64,000 bases of DNA from Candidatus Scalindua sp. (lineage in GTDB: Bacteria > Planctomycetota > Brocadiia > Brocadiales > Scalinduaceae): the NCBI GenBank assembly GCA_031316155.1, contig JALDRB010000008.1, forward strand, positions 62,001 to 126,000, given 5' to 3'. Shown piece by piece: positions 28,506 to 37,057 of this stretch; the stretch's first letter is position 1, and every line of letters begins with the position of its first letter. Position numbers and translations under genes: made by a program. Under the pieces are notes generated by a model. That model did no database searches. It saw only the letters and a list, made by a program, of their open reading frames with translations, and had not been told where the DNA came from.

Positions 28506-28782
28506 TGTACAGGTAATTCTATTTTAAATATAAATAAATCAATTGGTTCCATTCCAATGAAAATAATGTGTCTGAATGGAATTTGGTTGTTTGTGTTTTA
28601 TATTAGTGTTATCATTAATTTCAGACATTTCATTTCCATAGGTTTTTCACTCATAGATACTTCGATTGTTTATCAATCAAGATGGTAACTTAAGAAAGAC
28701 ACAACTCATATACTCTCTTTGGTTTAGGTTCTTTTGCGGGGAGGCTGGAGGAGCTTGAATGATCCCTTTCTCATATGACCGC

Positions 28783-28798
28783 TGGCATTAACCTTGCT
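28783..28798 (+). promoter_or_regulatory. sigma-54 (RpoN)-type promoter
   Basis: TGGCAT followed by 5 bases and TTGCT is a near-perfect -24/-12 element with the correct 10-base spacing between the conserved GG and GC. It points at the CBM48 gene starting at 29139 and the NtrB/NtrC-type pair beyond. An NtrC-family activator encoded in the same cluster (31837-33528) is the obvious candidate regulator. Confidence 0.65.
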
Positions 28799-28810
28799 TT
28801 TATGGTTATC

Positions 28811-28860
28811 TCCCAACCCGGCCAAGCCAGGACCAGAATGGAATTAATTTCTGAAGTGAA
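28811..28860 (+). repeat. repeat family C, copy 1
   Basis: CTCCCAACCCGGCCAAGCCA and, after a short gap, GGAATTAATTTC resemble 49816-49862 and, less closely, 60321-60360. Possibly a degenerate member of a short palindromic element; here the right arm is poorly kept. Confidence 0.45.
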
Positions 28861-29138
28861 CCCGGGTTTCCAGGCTGTTCAATCTGAGGATTTAACCAAA
28901 TTACAAAAACAATTGATGGTTTGCTAACAAAGAAGCCAGGAGCTACCTGAATCAAAATTTAAAATACGTAATCTTAAATTAGCAAATACCTGCGAGGCTA
29001 ATTTATTTTCCAGGAGCATCTTAAAAATGAGAAACATATATAACCGCTCAATAGGTTTGCTTAAGGCAGGGAGTGTGTTATGGATTCTGAGAATTTTAAC
29101 ATCTCTATTTATGGTAACTTTTTTTGAGGAGTGGAATA

Positions 29139-29567
29139 ATGGCAAAAAATTTGAAAAAGAAAAGTACAAATTTGGAAACGAAAAGTACCAGGGAAAACAA
29201 CGTCAGCAAAAAAACAGTTGAAAAAGAATCGCGACCGGTGAAAGAGACATCAAGGAGCGGTGGGATACGAAAAGAGTACCTTAATAATGCAAATTTATGC
29301 AGGGTTACGTTTAAACTTTCAAAAGAGGCTGCAAAAGGGGCGGAGAGCGTTTATATCGCAGGGGATTTTAATAATTGGGATATCAGTGCAAATCCGATGA
29401 CAAAAACAGAAAGCGGAGATTATACTGCCAGGCTGGATCTTGAGACAGGAAGGGAATACCAGTTTCGTTATCTTATAGATGAATCGAGATGGGAAAATGA
29501 CTGGAACGCTGACAGGTATGTTAAGAGCTGTTATGGTGACTGTGACAATTCAGTAGTTGTAACGTAA
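29139..29567 (+). CDS. small glycogen-binding (CBM48/AMPK1-CBM) protein, paralogue 1
   Basis: 142 residues from ATG 29139, with GAGGAG 8 bases upstream; the TTG at 29124 is not needed. A basic, disordered leader of about 45 residues precedes a single CBM48/isoamylase N-terminal-like domain: CRVTFKL, VYIAGDFNNWD, YQFRYLIDESRWENDWNADRY and a VVVT end. Trp residues in FNNWD and RWENDW are typical of glucan contact. There is no catalytic domain, so it likely acts as an alpha-glucan-binding adaptor or scaffold. It is close to the product of 34650-35081 across nearly its whole length. It precedes the PAS kinase gene by 107 bases. Confidence 0.88.
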   Translation: MAKNLKKKSTNLETKSTRENNVSKKTVEKESRPVKETSRSGGIRKEYLNNANLCRVTFKLSKEAAKGAESVYIAGDFNNWDISANPMTKTESGDYTARLDLETGREYQFRYLIDESRWENDWNADRYVKSCYGDCDNSVVVT

Positions 29568-29674
29568 GGTTATCTTACTTAAGAAGAACGACAATTATTT
29601 CGTAAAATACTCTGTGGTAACAAAAAGGTAATTCTCCTAGCTTTTGAGGATGCTGCTGCTAGGGGAAAGAGCAT

Positions 29675-31840
29675 ATGAAAAAAAGAACCTCTGAACAGAA
29701 GAAAAAAGCTGAACTTCGAAAGAGAGCGGAGTCAAAGCTCAAATCCGGTGTACCGGTATCAGAAGAAATATCGAATACTGATATGAAAAAACTGATTCAT
29801 GAACTGGAGGTACATCAGATTGAGCTGGAGATGCAGAATGATGAACTCCTTAAAACCCAGATAAAACTTGAAAAGTCTAAAGAGAGATATGCCAACCTTT
29901 ACGACTTTGCACCAGTTGGTTACCTTACTTTTGACGAGGAAGGGTTGATACGAGAGGCAAACCTCACCATTGCTGATATGTTAGATGTGCCGAGAACACT
30001 TCTTATCAATAGCCGATTTCACTATTTTGTTAAAGGTGAGGGCCAGGATATATTTTATCTGCATACGAAGAGGGTCTTTGAAGGAAAAAAAGCAGAGACA
30101 CGCGAAGTCAGAGTAAAGGGAAAGAGCGGTAGAGAGTTTTACGTTCGATTGGATAGCAGGCGGGTGCAGGAGACTATGAACAATATCACATGTAGAACCG
30201 CTGTAACGGATATTACCGAACAGAAAAAGATGGAGAATCTATTAAAAGAATCTGAAGAAAAGCACCGTAAACTTATTGAAACGGCACAAGACGCAATTGT
30301 TTGCGATGTTAATCAGGTAATTACCGACTGGAACAGATCAGCAGAGAAGATTTTCGGGTATTCAAGACGGGAGATAATAGGCAAACCAATATCACTCCTT
30401 ATTCCTGAGAAATACAGGAGAGATCATGATGAGGGATTAAAGCGATATTTCAAGACAGGTGAATCCAGAATAATCGGTAAAACAGTAGAAGTCTCAGGAA
30501 TCACGAAAGAGGGTATCGAAATACCATTAGAAATGTCTTTAGCTCATCAAAAGCTGAGGAAAGGGCAAGATCTTTTTACGGCGATCATCCGGGATATCAC
30601 TAAGCGCAGGAATACCATTATGGCATTGCAGCAAAGCGAAGAAAAATATAGAACCCTTGTACAGGCCATACCTGAAATAGTATACAAAATCGATGAAAAT
30701 GGCTATTTTACCTTTTTAAACAATGCTATTAGGAATTTGGGGTATGAGCCGGAAGAGCTCATAGGGAAACATTTTAGTAAGATCTTACACCCGGATGACG
30801 TTAAAAACTTTAGCCGGTCAAGAGTTTTGCAGAAATATTCAGGTGTTAAGGCAAAAGAGGGAGAAACACCAAAACTCTTTGATGAACGAAGGTCTAATAA
30901 GAGAATGACACGAAACCTTGAGGTGCGGTTAGTAGCAAAGAGTCAAGATAGTGTAAAAGGTGATAGAGAAGGAAGAAAGGGTTTATTAACTTCCTTTGGG
31001 GAAATAATAGCTACCGGCCATTATTACGATAAAGCGTACAATCATACCAGGAGATTCGGAGGAACTGTGGGAATTATTATAGACATTACAGAAAAAGTAA
31101 AATTGCAGGCAGAAATGATACATGCAGGTCAATTGGCATTGATAGGAGAGCTTGCGGCAGGTGTAGCTCACGAGATTAACAATCCCATATTCTCCATAAT
31201 AAATTTTGCCCAACTTATTGCGGATGAAAGTGACAGGGACAGCAGGGCGCATACGTTTGGCAAATTAATTATGGAAGAAGGGAATCGTATAGCGGATTTA
31301 ACCAAAAACCTTGTCTCTTTGTCGAGAAGTCCGGCTGGCCCAAAAATCTCTGTCAACATACATGAATTAATCTCCAACTCCTTAAAAGTGGTTAAGATCC
31401 AGTTGAAAAAAGATCATATCATTATTAAAGATACTATCCCAAAAGATATACCCCTCATCATTGCAAATCCTCAGGAGATTCATCAGGTATTTTTGAATCT
31501 AACACTAAATGCACGATACGCCTTAAATAAGAAATATCCCTGTAAAGATAAAGACAAAATACTTGAAATTTCATGTAACACTGATTTGATCGAAGGGCAT
31601 CAGTATGTCAGAATTACCTTCTATGACCGCGGAATTGGAATCCCGGAAGAGATCTTACACAAAGTAAAAAGTTTCTTCTTTACTACGAAACCATTTAACA
31701 AGGGAACAGGTTTAGGTTTAAGTTTGTGTGAAAACATTATTAATAATCATGGCGGAAAAATTGCGGTAGACAGCATTCAGGGAGAATATACAAAGGTTGT
31801 AATTAGTTTACCGGCAACAGAGTGTACAACAGAAAAATGA
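29675..31840 (+). CDS. cytosolic PAS-domain histidine kinase (NtrB-like)
   Basis: 721 residues with no membrane helix. A basic start and a helical region (about 30-70, ELEVHQIELEMQNDEL) precede three PAS domains: about 72-185 (YANLYDFAPVGYLTF), about 200-310 (KLIETAQDAIV), and about 325-475 (YRTLVQAIPEIVYKI), the last with an insertion. HisKA has GVAHEINNPI (His499), as in NtrB-type kinases, then HATPase with GIGIPEE and GTGLGLSLCENII. A strong GGGGAAAGAG precedes the ATG. The stop overlaps the ATG of the NtrC-type gene (ATGA), marking the pair as cognate. Confidence 0.92.
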   Translation: MKKRTSEQKKKAELRKRAESKLKSGVPVSEEISNTDMKKLIHELEVHQIELEMQNDELLKTQIKLEKSKERYANLYDFAPVGYLTFDEEGLIREANLTIADMLDVPRTLLINSRFHYFVKGEGQDIFYLHTKRVFEGKKAETREVRVKGKSGREFYVRLDSRRVQETMNNITCRTAVTDITEQKKMENLLKESEEKHRKLIETAQDAIVCDVNQVITDWNRSAEKIFGYSRREIIGKPISLLIPEKYRRDHDEGLKRYFKTGESRIIGKTVEVSGITKEGIEIPLEMSLAHQKLRKGQDLFTAIIRDITKRRNTIMALQQSEEKYRTLVQAIPEIVYKIDENGYFTFLNNAIRNLGYEPEELIGKHFSKILHPDDVKNFSRSRVLQKYSGVKAKEGETPKLFDERRSNKRMTRNLEVRLVAKSQDSVKGDREGRKGLLTSFGEIIATGHYYDKAYNHTRRFGGTVGIIIDITEKVKLQAEMIHAGQLALIGELAAGVAHEINNPIFSIINFAQLIADESDRDSRAHTFGKLIMEEGNRIADLTKNLVSLSRSPAGPKISVNIHELISNSLKVVKIQLKKDHIIIKDTIPKDIPLIIANPQEIHQVFLNLTLNARYALNKKYPCKDKDKILEISCNTDLIEGHQYVRITFYDRGIGIPEEILHKVKSFFFTTKPFNKGTGLGLSLCENIINNHGGKIAVDSIQGEYTKVVISLPATECTTEK

Positions 31841-33528
31841 AAACAAAAATCCTCATAGTCGATGATGAAAAATCCATTCGATTTACCATCAGGGAGTTTC
31901 TTTTAAAAGAGGGATATGAAGTATGTACAGCTGAGAATTTTAACGAAGCAATGAAAATGATTACAACTGAACATCTGGACGCTATTTTGTCAGATATTGT
32001 TCTCGAAGGCAAGACGGGTATCGATCTCTTAAAAGTGGTTAAGGGGAATTGTCTAAATTGTCCTGTGATTCTGTTTACAGGATACCCGGATGTCGATACC
32101 GCATCTGAAGCAGTTCGTCATGGAGCCTACGACTATTTAAAAAAGCCCATTGAAAAAGAGGCATTGTTACATACCGTTTCCAGGGCGTTACGGTATAAAA
32201 CCGTGGCAGAAGAGAGAGATAATATTCGTACCAATCTAGAAGCTATTTTCAAGAGTGTCACAGATGCCATCATAACCGTGGATAAGGATTTGAAAGTTAT
32301 TGAGGTGAATGAAGCGGCGAAAACGATCTGTGGTCTTTCACGGGAAGAAGTCATAGGAAGATCTGTTGATTCTCTTCCAGAAACATGTTGCAGGAAATGT
32401 ATTGAGGCCATAAAAAGAACGATAACAGAGAAACGACCCGTTGAAATGTATCGTATCGAATGTAAGCATAATGTCCGCAATGGACAGGTTGTGACTCTGA
32501 AAACCTTTCCTTTAATGGACAAGAGGAACGGAATGTCCGGTTGTGTTATGGTGGTTAAAGATGAGACGCGTACCTTTGATTTAGAGAAAGAGTTAAAAGT
32601 GCGACAGCGTTTTTTCAATATTATAGGCAAAGACGACAAGATGCAGACGCTCTATACTTTGATAGACACCTTAAAAGATATTGATACAACGGTACTTATT
32701 ACCGGTGAGAGTGGCACAGGGAAAGAGCTTATAGCCGAAGCACTTCATTACGGGGGTGTACGTGGTAAGGGGCCATTAGTAAAGGTAAATTGTTCCGCTT
32801 TACCGGAAACCCTACTTGAAAGTGAGCTGTTCGGGCATGTTAAGGGTGCATTTACGAGTGCCGTTATCGATAAGGTAGGCCGGTTCAAAAAAGCCGATGG
32901 AGGTACGATATTTCTGGATGAAATTGGTGATGTATCTTTAAATGTGCAGCAGAGACTTCTCAGGGTGCTTCAGGAGAAAGAGTTTGAACGTGTGGGGGAA
33001 TCTACACCGATGAAGGTAGATGTGCGCATCGTGACGGCTACCAACCAAAACCTTCAGGAAAAGGTCAGGTTGAGAAAATTTCGGGAAGACCTCTTTTATC
33101 GGTTGAAGGTAATGGTACTGTCTCCACCGCCACTGAGAGACAGGACAAAAGATATTCCGCTACTGATTGAACATTTCATAAAAAAATTCAATCAAAAGTT
33201 AAATAAGAGTATAGAAAATATTTCTCGAGAAGTCTGTAAGATTTTTATGGATTATGAGTGGCCGGGAAATGTCCGAGAGCTTGAGAATGCACTGGAGCAC
33301 TCCTTTGTCCTCTGTAATAAGAGCATTATTACCGTTGAAGACCTTCCAAATGAGTTAAAAGCAATGAAAACTGCTCCTTCAGAGAAAGAAAAGAGTAACG
33401 AGTACAACATAATCCTGCAGGCGCTGGAAAAAAGCCGTTGGAATAAGACCAAGGCAGCCAATTTCCTCGGCATTTCCCGGAGAACCATCTACAATAAAAT
33501 CAAAGAACATAACATACGTTCAAAATAA
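31837..33528 (+). CDS. sigma-54-dependent response regulator (NtrC family, REC-PAS-AAA+-Fis)
   Basis: 563 residues from ATG 31837; the GTG at 31822 lies inside the kinase gene. The receiver domain has ILIVDDEKS and phospho-Asp53 ([11 protein letters not shown]). A PAS domain (about 130-255) lies between receiver and AAA+, which is less usual and may add a ligand input. AAA+: GESGTGKEL (Walker A), [13 protein letters not shown] (about 337-342, where the consensus is GAFTGA), [20 protein letters not shown] (Walker B). The C-terminal Fis helix-turn-helix is [19 protein letters not shown]. It activates sigma-54 promoters, for which candidates lie at 28783 and 33709. Confidence 0.95.
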   Translation: MKTKILIVDDEKSIRFTIREFLLKEGYEVCTAENFNEAMKMITTEHLDAILSDIVLEGKTGIDLLKVVKGNCLNCPVILFTGYPDVDTASEAVRHGAYDYLKKPIEKEALLHTVSRALRYKTVAEERDNIRTNLEAIFKSVTDAIITVDKDLKVIEVNEAAKTICGLSREEVIGRSVDSLPETCCRKCIEAIKRTITEKRPVEMYRIECKHNVRNGQVVTLKTFPLMDKRNGMSGCVMVVKDETRTFDLEKELKVRQRFFNIIGKDDKMQTLYTLIDTLKDIDTTVLITGESGTGKELIAEALHYGGVRGKGPLVKVNCSALPETLLESELFGHVKGAFTSAVIDKVGRFKKADGGTIFLDEIGDVSLNVQQRLLRVLQEKEFERVGESTPMKVDVRIVTATNQNLQEKVRLRKFREDLFYRLKVMVLSPPPLRDRTKDIPLLIEHFIKKFNQKLNKSIENISREVCKIFMDYEWPGNVRELENALEHSFVLCNKSIITVEDLPNELKAMKTAPSEKEKSNEYNIILQALEKSRWNKTKAANFLGISRRTIYNKIKEHNIRSK

Positions 33529-33558
33529 TTCCCCTTTAGAGCGACACATTGTAAAAAG

Positions 33559-33571
33559 TGTGCATTGCACA
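33559..33571. promoter_or_regulatory. palindromic activator-binding-site candidate
   Basis: TGTGCATTGCACA is a perfect 13-base dyad. AGTGTGCA also recurs at 33557-33564 and 33573-33580. The dyad lies about 150 bases before the sigma-54-like element at 33709 and resembles the dyads bound by NtrC-family proteins. The NtrC-type gene ends just upstream. No other gene-like feature occurs in 33529-33800. Confidence 0.45.
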
Positions 33572-33708
33572 AAGTGTGCAAGTTTCACATTTTACCAAAG
33601 TTTCATGCAACCCTCAACGAGAACCAGCTTTCCTGATCACCCGATTCTTTCACCCTATAACCCCATTTAACAGCAGTACATAATAATTCTGATTACCTTA
33701 CCTCTCAA

Positions 33709-33725
33709 TGGCATATGTTTTGATA
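33709..33725 (+). promoter_or_regulatory. sigma-54-like promoter candidate
   Basis: TGGCAT, five bases, then TTGA: the -24 element is good and the spacing correct, but the -12 GC is GA. It lies about 75 bases before the receiver gene at 33801. Confidence 0.4.
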
Positions 33726-33800
33726 TATTAATATTCAGCAGGATGAAAAATGGATAAAAAGATGCGAGGCGTAACAACAAAAGAAAGGGTGTAGCTTACC

Positions 33801-34172
33801 ATGAAGAGTGTTCTTATTGTAGAGGACGATAAAAACCAGCGTTTACTGTATGAGCAGGAATTAGGATTTGAAGGATATGAAGTCATAACAGCAGTTGATG
33901 GAAGGGATGCATTAGATAAAGTTCTGGAGATACATCCAGATATAATTGTAATGGACATAAACATGCCAAATATGGACGGTATTGAGGCAATAGGCAGGAT
34001 TATCGGTAAAAACAAGAGCACCCCGATTATTATCCATACTGCTTATAGCCAATACAAGGATAACTTCATGTCATGGGCTGCTGATGCCTACGTTGTTAAA
34101 TCCTCAGATTTAGCCGAATTAAAAAAAACAATGAATGATCTGCTTGCACAGAAACAGCAGTGGTTTGAATAG
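33801..34172 (+). CDS. single-domain response regulator
   Basis: 123 residues, one receiver domain: VLIVEDDKNQ (acidic pocket), IIVMDINMPNMDG (phospho-Asp near 53), IHTAYSQYKD (switch Thr) and a Lys in VVKSSDLAEL (the usual KP is KS here). No output domain. It probably takes part in the signalling of the adjacent PAS kinase. It lies downstream of a candidate sigma-54 promoter and starts with the weak run AAGAAAGGGTG some 10 bases upstream. Confidence 0.9.
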   Translation: MKSVLIVEDDKNQRLLYEQELGFEGYEVITAVDGRDALDKVLEIHPDIIVMDINMPNMDGIEAIGRIIGKNKSTPIIIHTAYSQYKDNFMSWAADAYVVKSSDLAELKKTMNDLLAQKQQWFE

Positions 34173-34244
34173 GAATTTAGACTACGTAATATCAACCAGA
34201 AAAGAGCTTTGAGATCAGTATTGCTTTTTAGGAGCGTCTTGAGA

Positions 34245-34547
34245 ATGAGAAATACGCATAACAACTTAAATGCAAAGAAAAAAGAAGGGGAAATAAAAGG
34301 CAAACCTTATCATTTTCAAGTACCACCGGAGACTGGAGAGCATAATAAAAGGTTATGCCTAACATGTGGAAAGAGATTCAATAGCAAAAACCCTCATAAT
34401 CGTATATGTGTTAATTGTAGTTTGAACAATGAAGCAGTAAGAGCTGAAGAATACTCTGTCAGTTTCAAAAGTGAGGATGTAACACACATGATGGAAGAGA
34501 ATATATGCGAGTTCATTGAAACACGTATAGGTGGAAAGTCGCCATAA
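34245..34547 (+). CDS. small zinc-ribbon-like hypothetical protein
   Basis: 100 residues from ATG 34245 (AGGAG about 10 bases upstream). One zinc-ribbon motif, CLTCGKRF ... CVNC (two CxxC pairs about 16 residues apart), is centred near residue 52, with a charged tail. Function unknown; the motif would suit nucleic-acid or protein binding. The leader around its start (AGGAGCGTCTTGAGAATGAG) matches the leader at 29013-29036 upstream of CBM48 paralogue 1, where no such gene remains. It therefore belongs to a duplicated segment, one copy of which lost this gene. Confidence 0.6.
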   Translation: MRNTHNNLNAKKKEGEIKGKPYHFQVPPETGEHNKRLCLTCGKRFNSKNPHNRICVNCSLNNEAVRAEEYSVSFKSEDVTHMMEENICEFIETRIGGKSP

Positions 34548-34649
34548 TACGGAAGGAGCCATATGTTCGTGTTTGCTCAAGGCAAGACGTGTGTTATGCG
34601 TGCTTAGGATTTTAACGTATTTATTTATTTGACTTTTTAGGAGAGTATA

Positions 34650-35081
34650 ATGATGGCAAAAACTTTTGGAGAGAAAGGCACAACTTTTGAAACGAGAACT
34701 ATCAGGGAAAACAGCGTCAACAAAAAACCTGTTGCAGCAGAATCGCAACCGGTAAAAGAGACAACAGGGGATGGTGGGATAAGAAAAGAGTATCTGAACG
34801 ATGTAAATCTATGCAGGGTTACGTTTAAACTTCCAAAAGAAGCTGCCAACGGGTCTGAGAGTGTTTATGTTGTAGGTGATTTTAATAATTGGGATATCAA
34901 TGCAAATCAGATGACTAAAACAAAAAACGGAGACAACACTGCCATACTTGAGCTTGAAAGAGGAAGGGAATACCAGTTTCGTTATCTCATAGATGGATCG
35001 AGATGGGAGAATGACTGGAACGCTGACAGGTATGTTAAGAGCTGTTATGGTGACAGTGACAATTCAGTGGTTGTAACGTAA
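34650..35081 (+). CDS. small glycogen-binding (CBM48/AMPK1-CBM) protein, paralogue 2
   Basis: 143 residues (ATG 34650; a second ATG at 34653 matches the start of the paralogue; AGGAG 7-10 bases upstream). The layout matches the protein at 29139-29567: a Lys/Glu-rich leader, then CRVTFKL, VYVVGDFNNWD, YQFRYLIDGSRWENDWNADRY and SVVVT. Most differences are conservative, so both copies appear to be under selection. No catalytic domain. It may bind glycogen and tether a partner. Confidence 0.88.
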   Translation: MMAKTFGEKGTTFETRTIRENSVNKKPVAAESQPVKETTGDGGIRKEYLNDVNLCRVTFKLPKEAANGSESVYVVGDFNNWDINANQMTKTKNGDNTAILELERGREYQFRYLIDGSRWENDWNADRYVKSCYGDSDNSVVVT

Positions 35082-35208
35082 GGTTATTTTACTTTGACCT
35101 GAAGCTTTCGCTGTGCGAGAAGTGTAAATCACCTTTATACCTGGTAGGCTCTAAGGAGATGTAGGTCATGTAAGGTGCAATACCTAATATTTAATTAAGG
35201 AATAAAGA

Positions 35209-35433
35209 ATGAAATCGATGGATGATTTTCAAGAGTTTAATATATTAAGGTTAGCACATGCAATTAATGAGGATGTTCGGAACGGGGAATTTGGACATGC
35301 CCATGAAAGGATTAATGAATCAATAGAACAATGGAAGGAGAAAGTTAACTACGAGTTGCTTTGTGATGAGGCGCAAATTATGGTAGAACTCATATTGTGT
35401 AACATAGTATTTTCTAACTGTTTAATCAGGTGA
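35209..35433 (+). CDS. hypothetical protein, 74 residues
   Basis: Starts MKSMDDFQEFNILRL with TAAGGAA just upstream of the ATG. It is acidic and mostly helical in composition, with a hydrophobic C-terminus (ELILCNIVFSNCLI). No family recognised. It sits between CBM48 paralogue 2 and a receiver gene, on the same strand, so probably belongs to the regulatory island. Confidence 0.45.
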   Translation: MKSMDDFQEFNILRLAHAINEDVRNGEFGHAHERINESIEQWKEKVNYELLCDEAQIMVELILCNIVFSNCLIR

Positions 35434-35467
35434 TACTCTCAAACTGTGTTAATGAAAGAGTGTATGA

Positions 35468-35869
35468 TTGAAGGAAAAAATACTGATAATTGATGACATG
35501 GAATTTATTTTAACTTCGCTTGAAATATTTTTTTCACAAGAGGGCTACGATGTCTCTACGGCTTGCAGCTACCGTGAAGCAATGGAAAAGATGTCCGGGA
35601 CAGATTTCAATTTAGTGCTTACAGACATAGGTCTGGGAGGCAAAACAGGAATTGATGTCCTGAAAGAGGTAAGAAAAAAAGACCGATTCTGTCCGGTAAT
35701 TTTATTCACTGGAGCCCCTGATACCAAGACTGAGACTGAAGCCAAACGAATGGGCGCTTATGACTACCTGTCCAAGCCGGTCGAACGAGCGACCTTATTA
35801 CGGAGTGTTCGTATGGCATTGAGGCATAGGATTATTTATAATGATGAGTGTACCGGAGAAAATAGGTAA
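35468..35869 (+). CDS. single-domain response regulator, TTG start
   Basis: 133 residues: ILIIDDMEFI (acidic pocket), VLTDIGLGGKTG (phospho-Asp near 53), ILFTGAPDTKT (switch Thr) and YLSKPVERATL (conserved Lys). The receiver closely resembles that of the NtrC-type protein at 31837 (GGKTGIDVL versus [14 protein letters not shown] versus FTGYPD; AYDYL in both), suggesting it arose from it. An in-frame stop directly precedes the TTG at 35468 and the next ATG would remove the acidic pocket, so TTG is the start. Confidence 0.85.
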   Translation: MKEKILIIDDMEFILTSLEIFFSQEGYDVSTACSYREAMEKMSGTDFNLVLTDIGLGGKTGIDVLKEVRKKDRFCPVILFTGAPDTKTETEAKRMGAYDYLSKPVERATLLRSVRMALRHRIIYNDECTGENR

Positions 35870-35910
35870 AGGAGAGAAAGCAAACAATATAAAATCTAAC
35901 TTATTTAAAA

Positions 35911-36032
35911 GAGAAATTTCAATAGGTCCTTATTTTTTGCGCTGAAGGCGCAAGTTCAAAAGACCGTAAAAACTGCCATGGACGGCAGTTTTAGGGATTT
36001 TGGAAAAGTTAGCCAGGATGGCCTAACTTGAG
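35911..36032 (+). repeat. repeat family A, copy 2 (chimeric hairpin)
   Basis: Left end GAAATTTCAATA, a small hairpin (TTGCGC/GCGCAA), then a large hairpin, then AGCCAGGATGGCCTAACTTG (third hairpin). The left arm of the large hairpin (AGACCGTAAAAACTGCC) is of the copy-1 type while the right arm (GGCAGTTTTAGGGATTTT) is of the copy-3 type, so the outer base pairs are lost. It lies directly upstream of the secreted protein gene at 36064. Confidence 0.85.
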
Positions 36033-36063
36033 CGAAAGCAAATCCAAAGAAAGGAAGATTAAA

Positions 36064-36924
36064 GTGAAAAAATTAGTTACTTTACTGGTTGTACTCTCTG
36101 TTCCGTGCATGGTCTTTGCCGCAGACTCTTTTGCTCAGCGAGGAATGGGATGGAGAGGAAGAGGTTGGGAGCCTGGCAATCCCTGCTGTGGAATGTATAA
36201 TCCGGAAACAACTGAAACCATCAGTGGTGAGGTTGTGAGCGTAGATGAGATACCACACGGGAAAGAGGGGTTTTACGGCATCCATGTATCATTGAAAACT
36301 GACAAGGAAACCCTTCCTGTCCATTTAGGACCGGGATGGTATATCGAATATCAGGATACAAAGATTGAACCGGGTGATAAGGTTGAAGTAACCGGTTCAA
36401 AAATCACGTATGCCGGTAAAGCTGCTATCATTGCTTACGAAGTAAAAAAGGGAGATGTAATATTGGTACTCAGGGACAATGACGGTTTTCCCGCCTGGTG
36501 TGGCTGGCGAATGCGCCCGGACACTCAACTTTCCACACAACAAGAAATGAGATGGAAGGGAAGCGGCGGCTGGGGACCTAAGACCGATTACGGGAGGATG
36601 TATAACCCCGAAACAGTTGAAACCATCATTGGAGAAATAGTCAGCGTTGACAAAATTACTCCTCGTCAAGGTATGTTTTATGGAATCCATATAGTAGTCA
36701 AAACGAACGAAATGACTCTTCCTGTTCATTTAGGGCCTGGTTGGTACATAGAAAATCAGGATATAACGTTTGAACAGAATGGCAAAGTTGAGGTCACCGG
36801 TTCAAAAATCACCTTCGAGGGGAAGCCTGCTATCGTTGCCGCTGAGATAAAAAAGGGTGATGAATTCTTAATACTCAGAGATAATAATGGCTTTCCTGCC
36901 TGGAGCGGTTGGAGGAGACGTTAG
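36064..36924 (+). CDS. secreted protein with two tandem copies of an approximately 125-residue domain
   Basis: 286 residues from GTG 36064 (AAAGGAAG about 9 bases upstream). The TTG at 36028 would start within repeat A. MKKLVTLLVVLSVPCMVFA is a Sec signal peptide. Two repeats follow, about 38-155 and 170-285. Each has MYNPET(V/T)ETI.GE(I/V)VSVD, FYGIH, LPVHLGPGWYIE, VEVTGSKIT, KPAIVA/KAAIIA, LRDN and a GFPAW end. The core pattern (a beta-rich unit around a cofactor-free GPGWYI) resembles periplasmic DNA-binding/OB-like annotated proteins in other environmental bacteria, but no function is recognised. Two Cys occur in the N-terminal CCGMY. No cytochrome motif. Confidence 0.75.
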   Translation: MKKLVTLLVVLSVPCMVFAADSFAQRGMGWRGRGWEPGNPCCGMYNPETTETISGEVVSVDEIPHGKEGFYGIHVSLKTDKETLPVHLGPGWYIEYQDTKIEPGDKVEVTGSKITYAGKAAIIAYEVKKGDVILVLRDNDGFPAWCGWRMRPDTQLSTQQEMRWKGSGGWGPKTDYGRMYNPETVETIIGEIVSVDKITPRQGMFYGIHIVVKTNEMTLPVHLGPGWYIENQDITFEQNGKVEVTGSKITFEGKPAIVAAEIKKGDEFLILRDNNGFPAWSGWRRR

Positions 36925-37057
36925 TTTTACTGGAGATTACTCACTTCGGTCAAGATAGGGATTCCCATTATAACTTGTTAGCATCTCTTTTTTATAAGGA
37001 TAATGGATCTGGAGAGGCAATTACAAAGTAAAGAGTAAGATGTCTGAAATTTTGTAA

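Noticed and set aside
28395-28688. A 97-codon frame on the plus strand
   Set aside because: It runs through repeat-A copy 1, has no ribosome-binding site and no protein-like pattern; the repeat explains the sequence.
29027-29221. A 64-codon frame before CBM48 paralogue 1
   Set aside because: It begins at the degenerate leader of the duplicated segment and overlaps the CBM48 gene out of frame; it is the scar of a lost zinc-ribbon gene.
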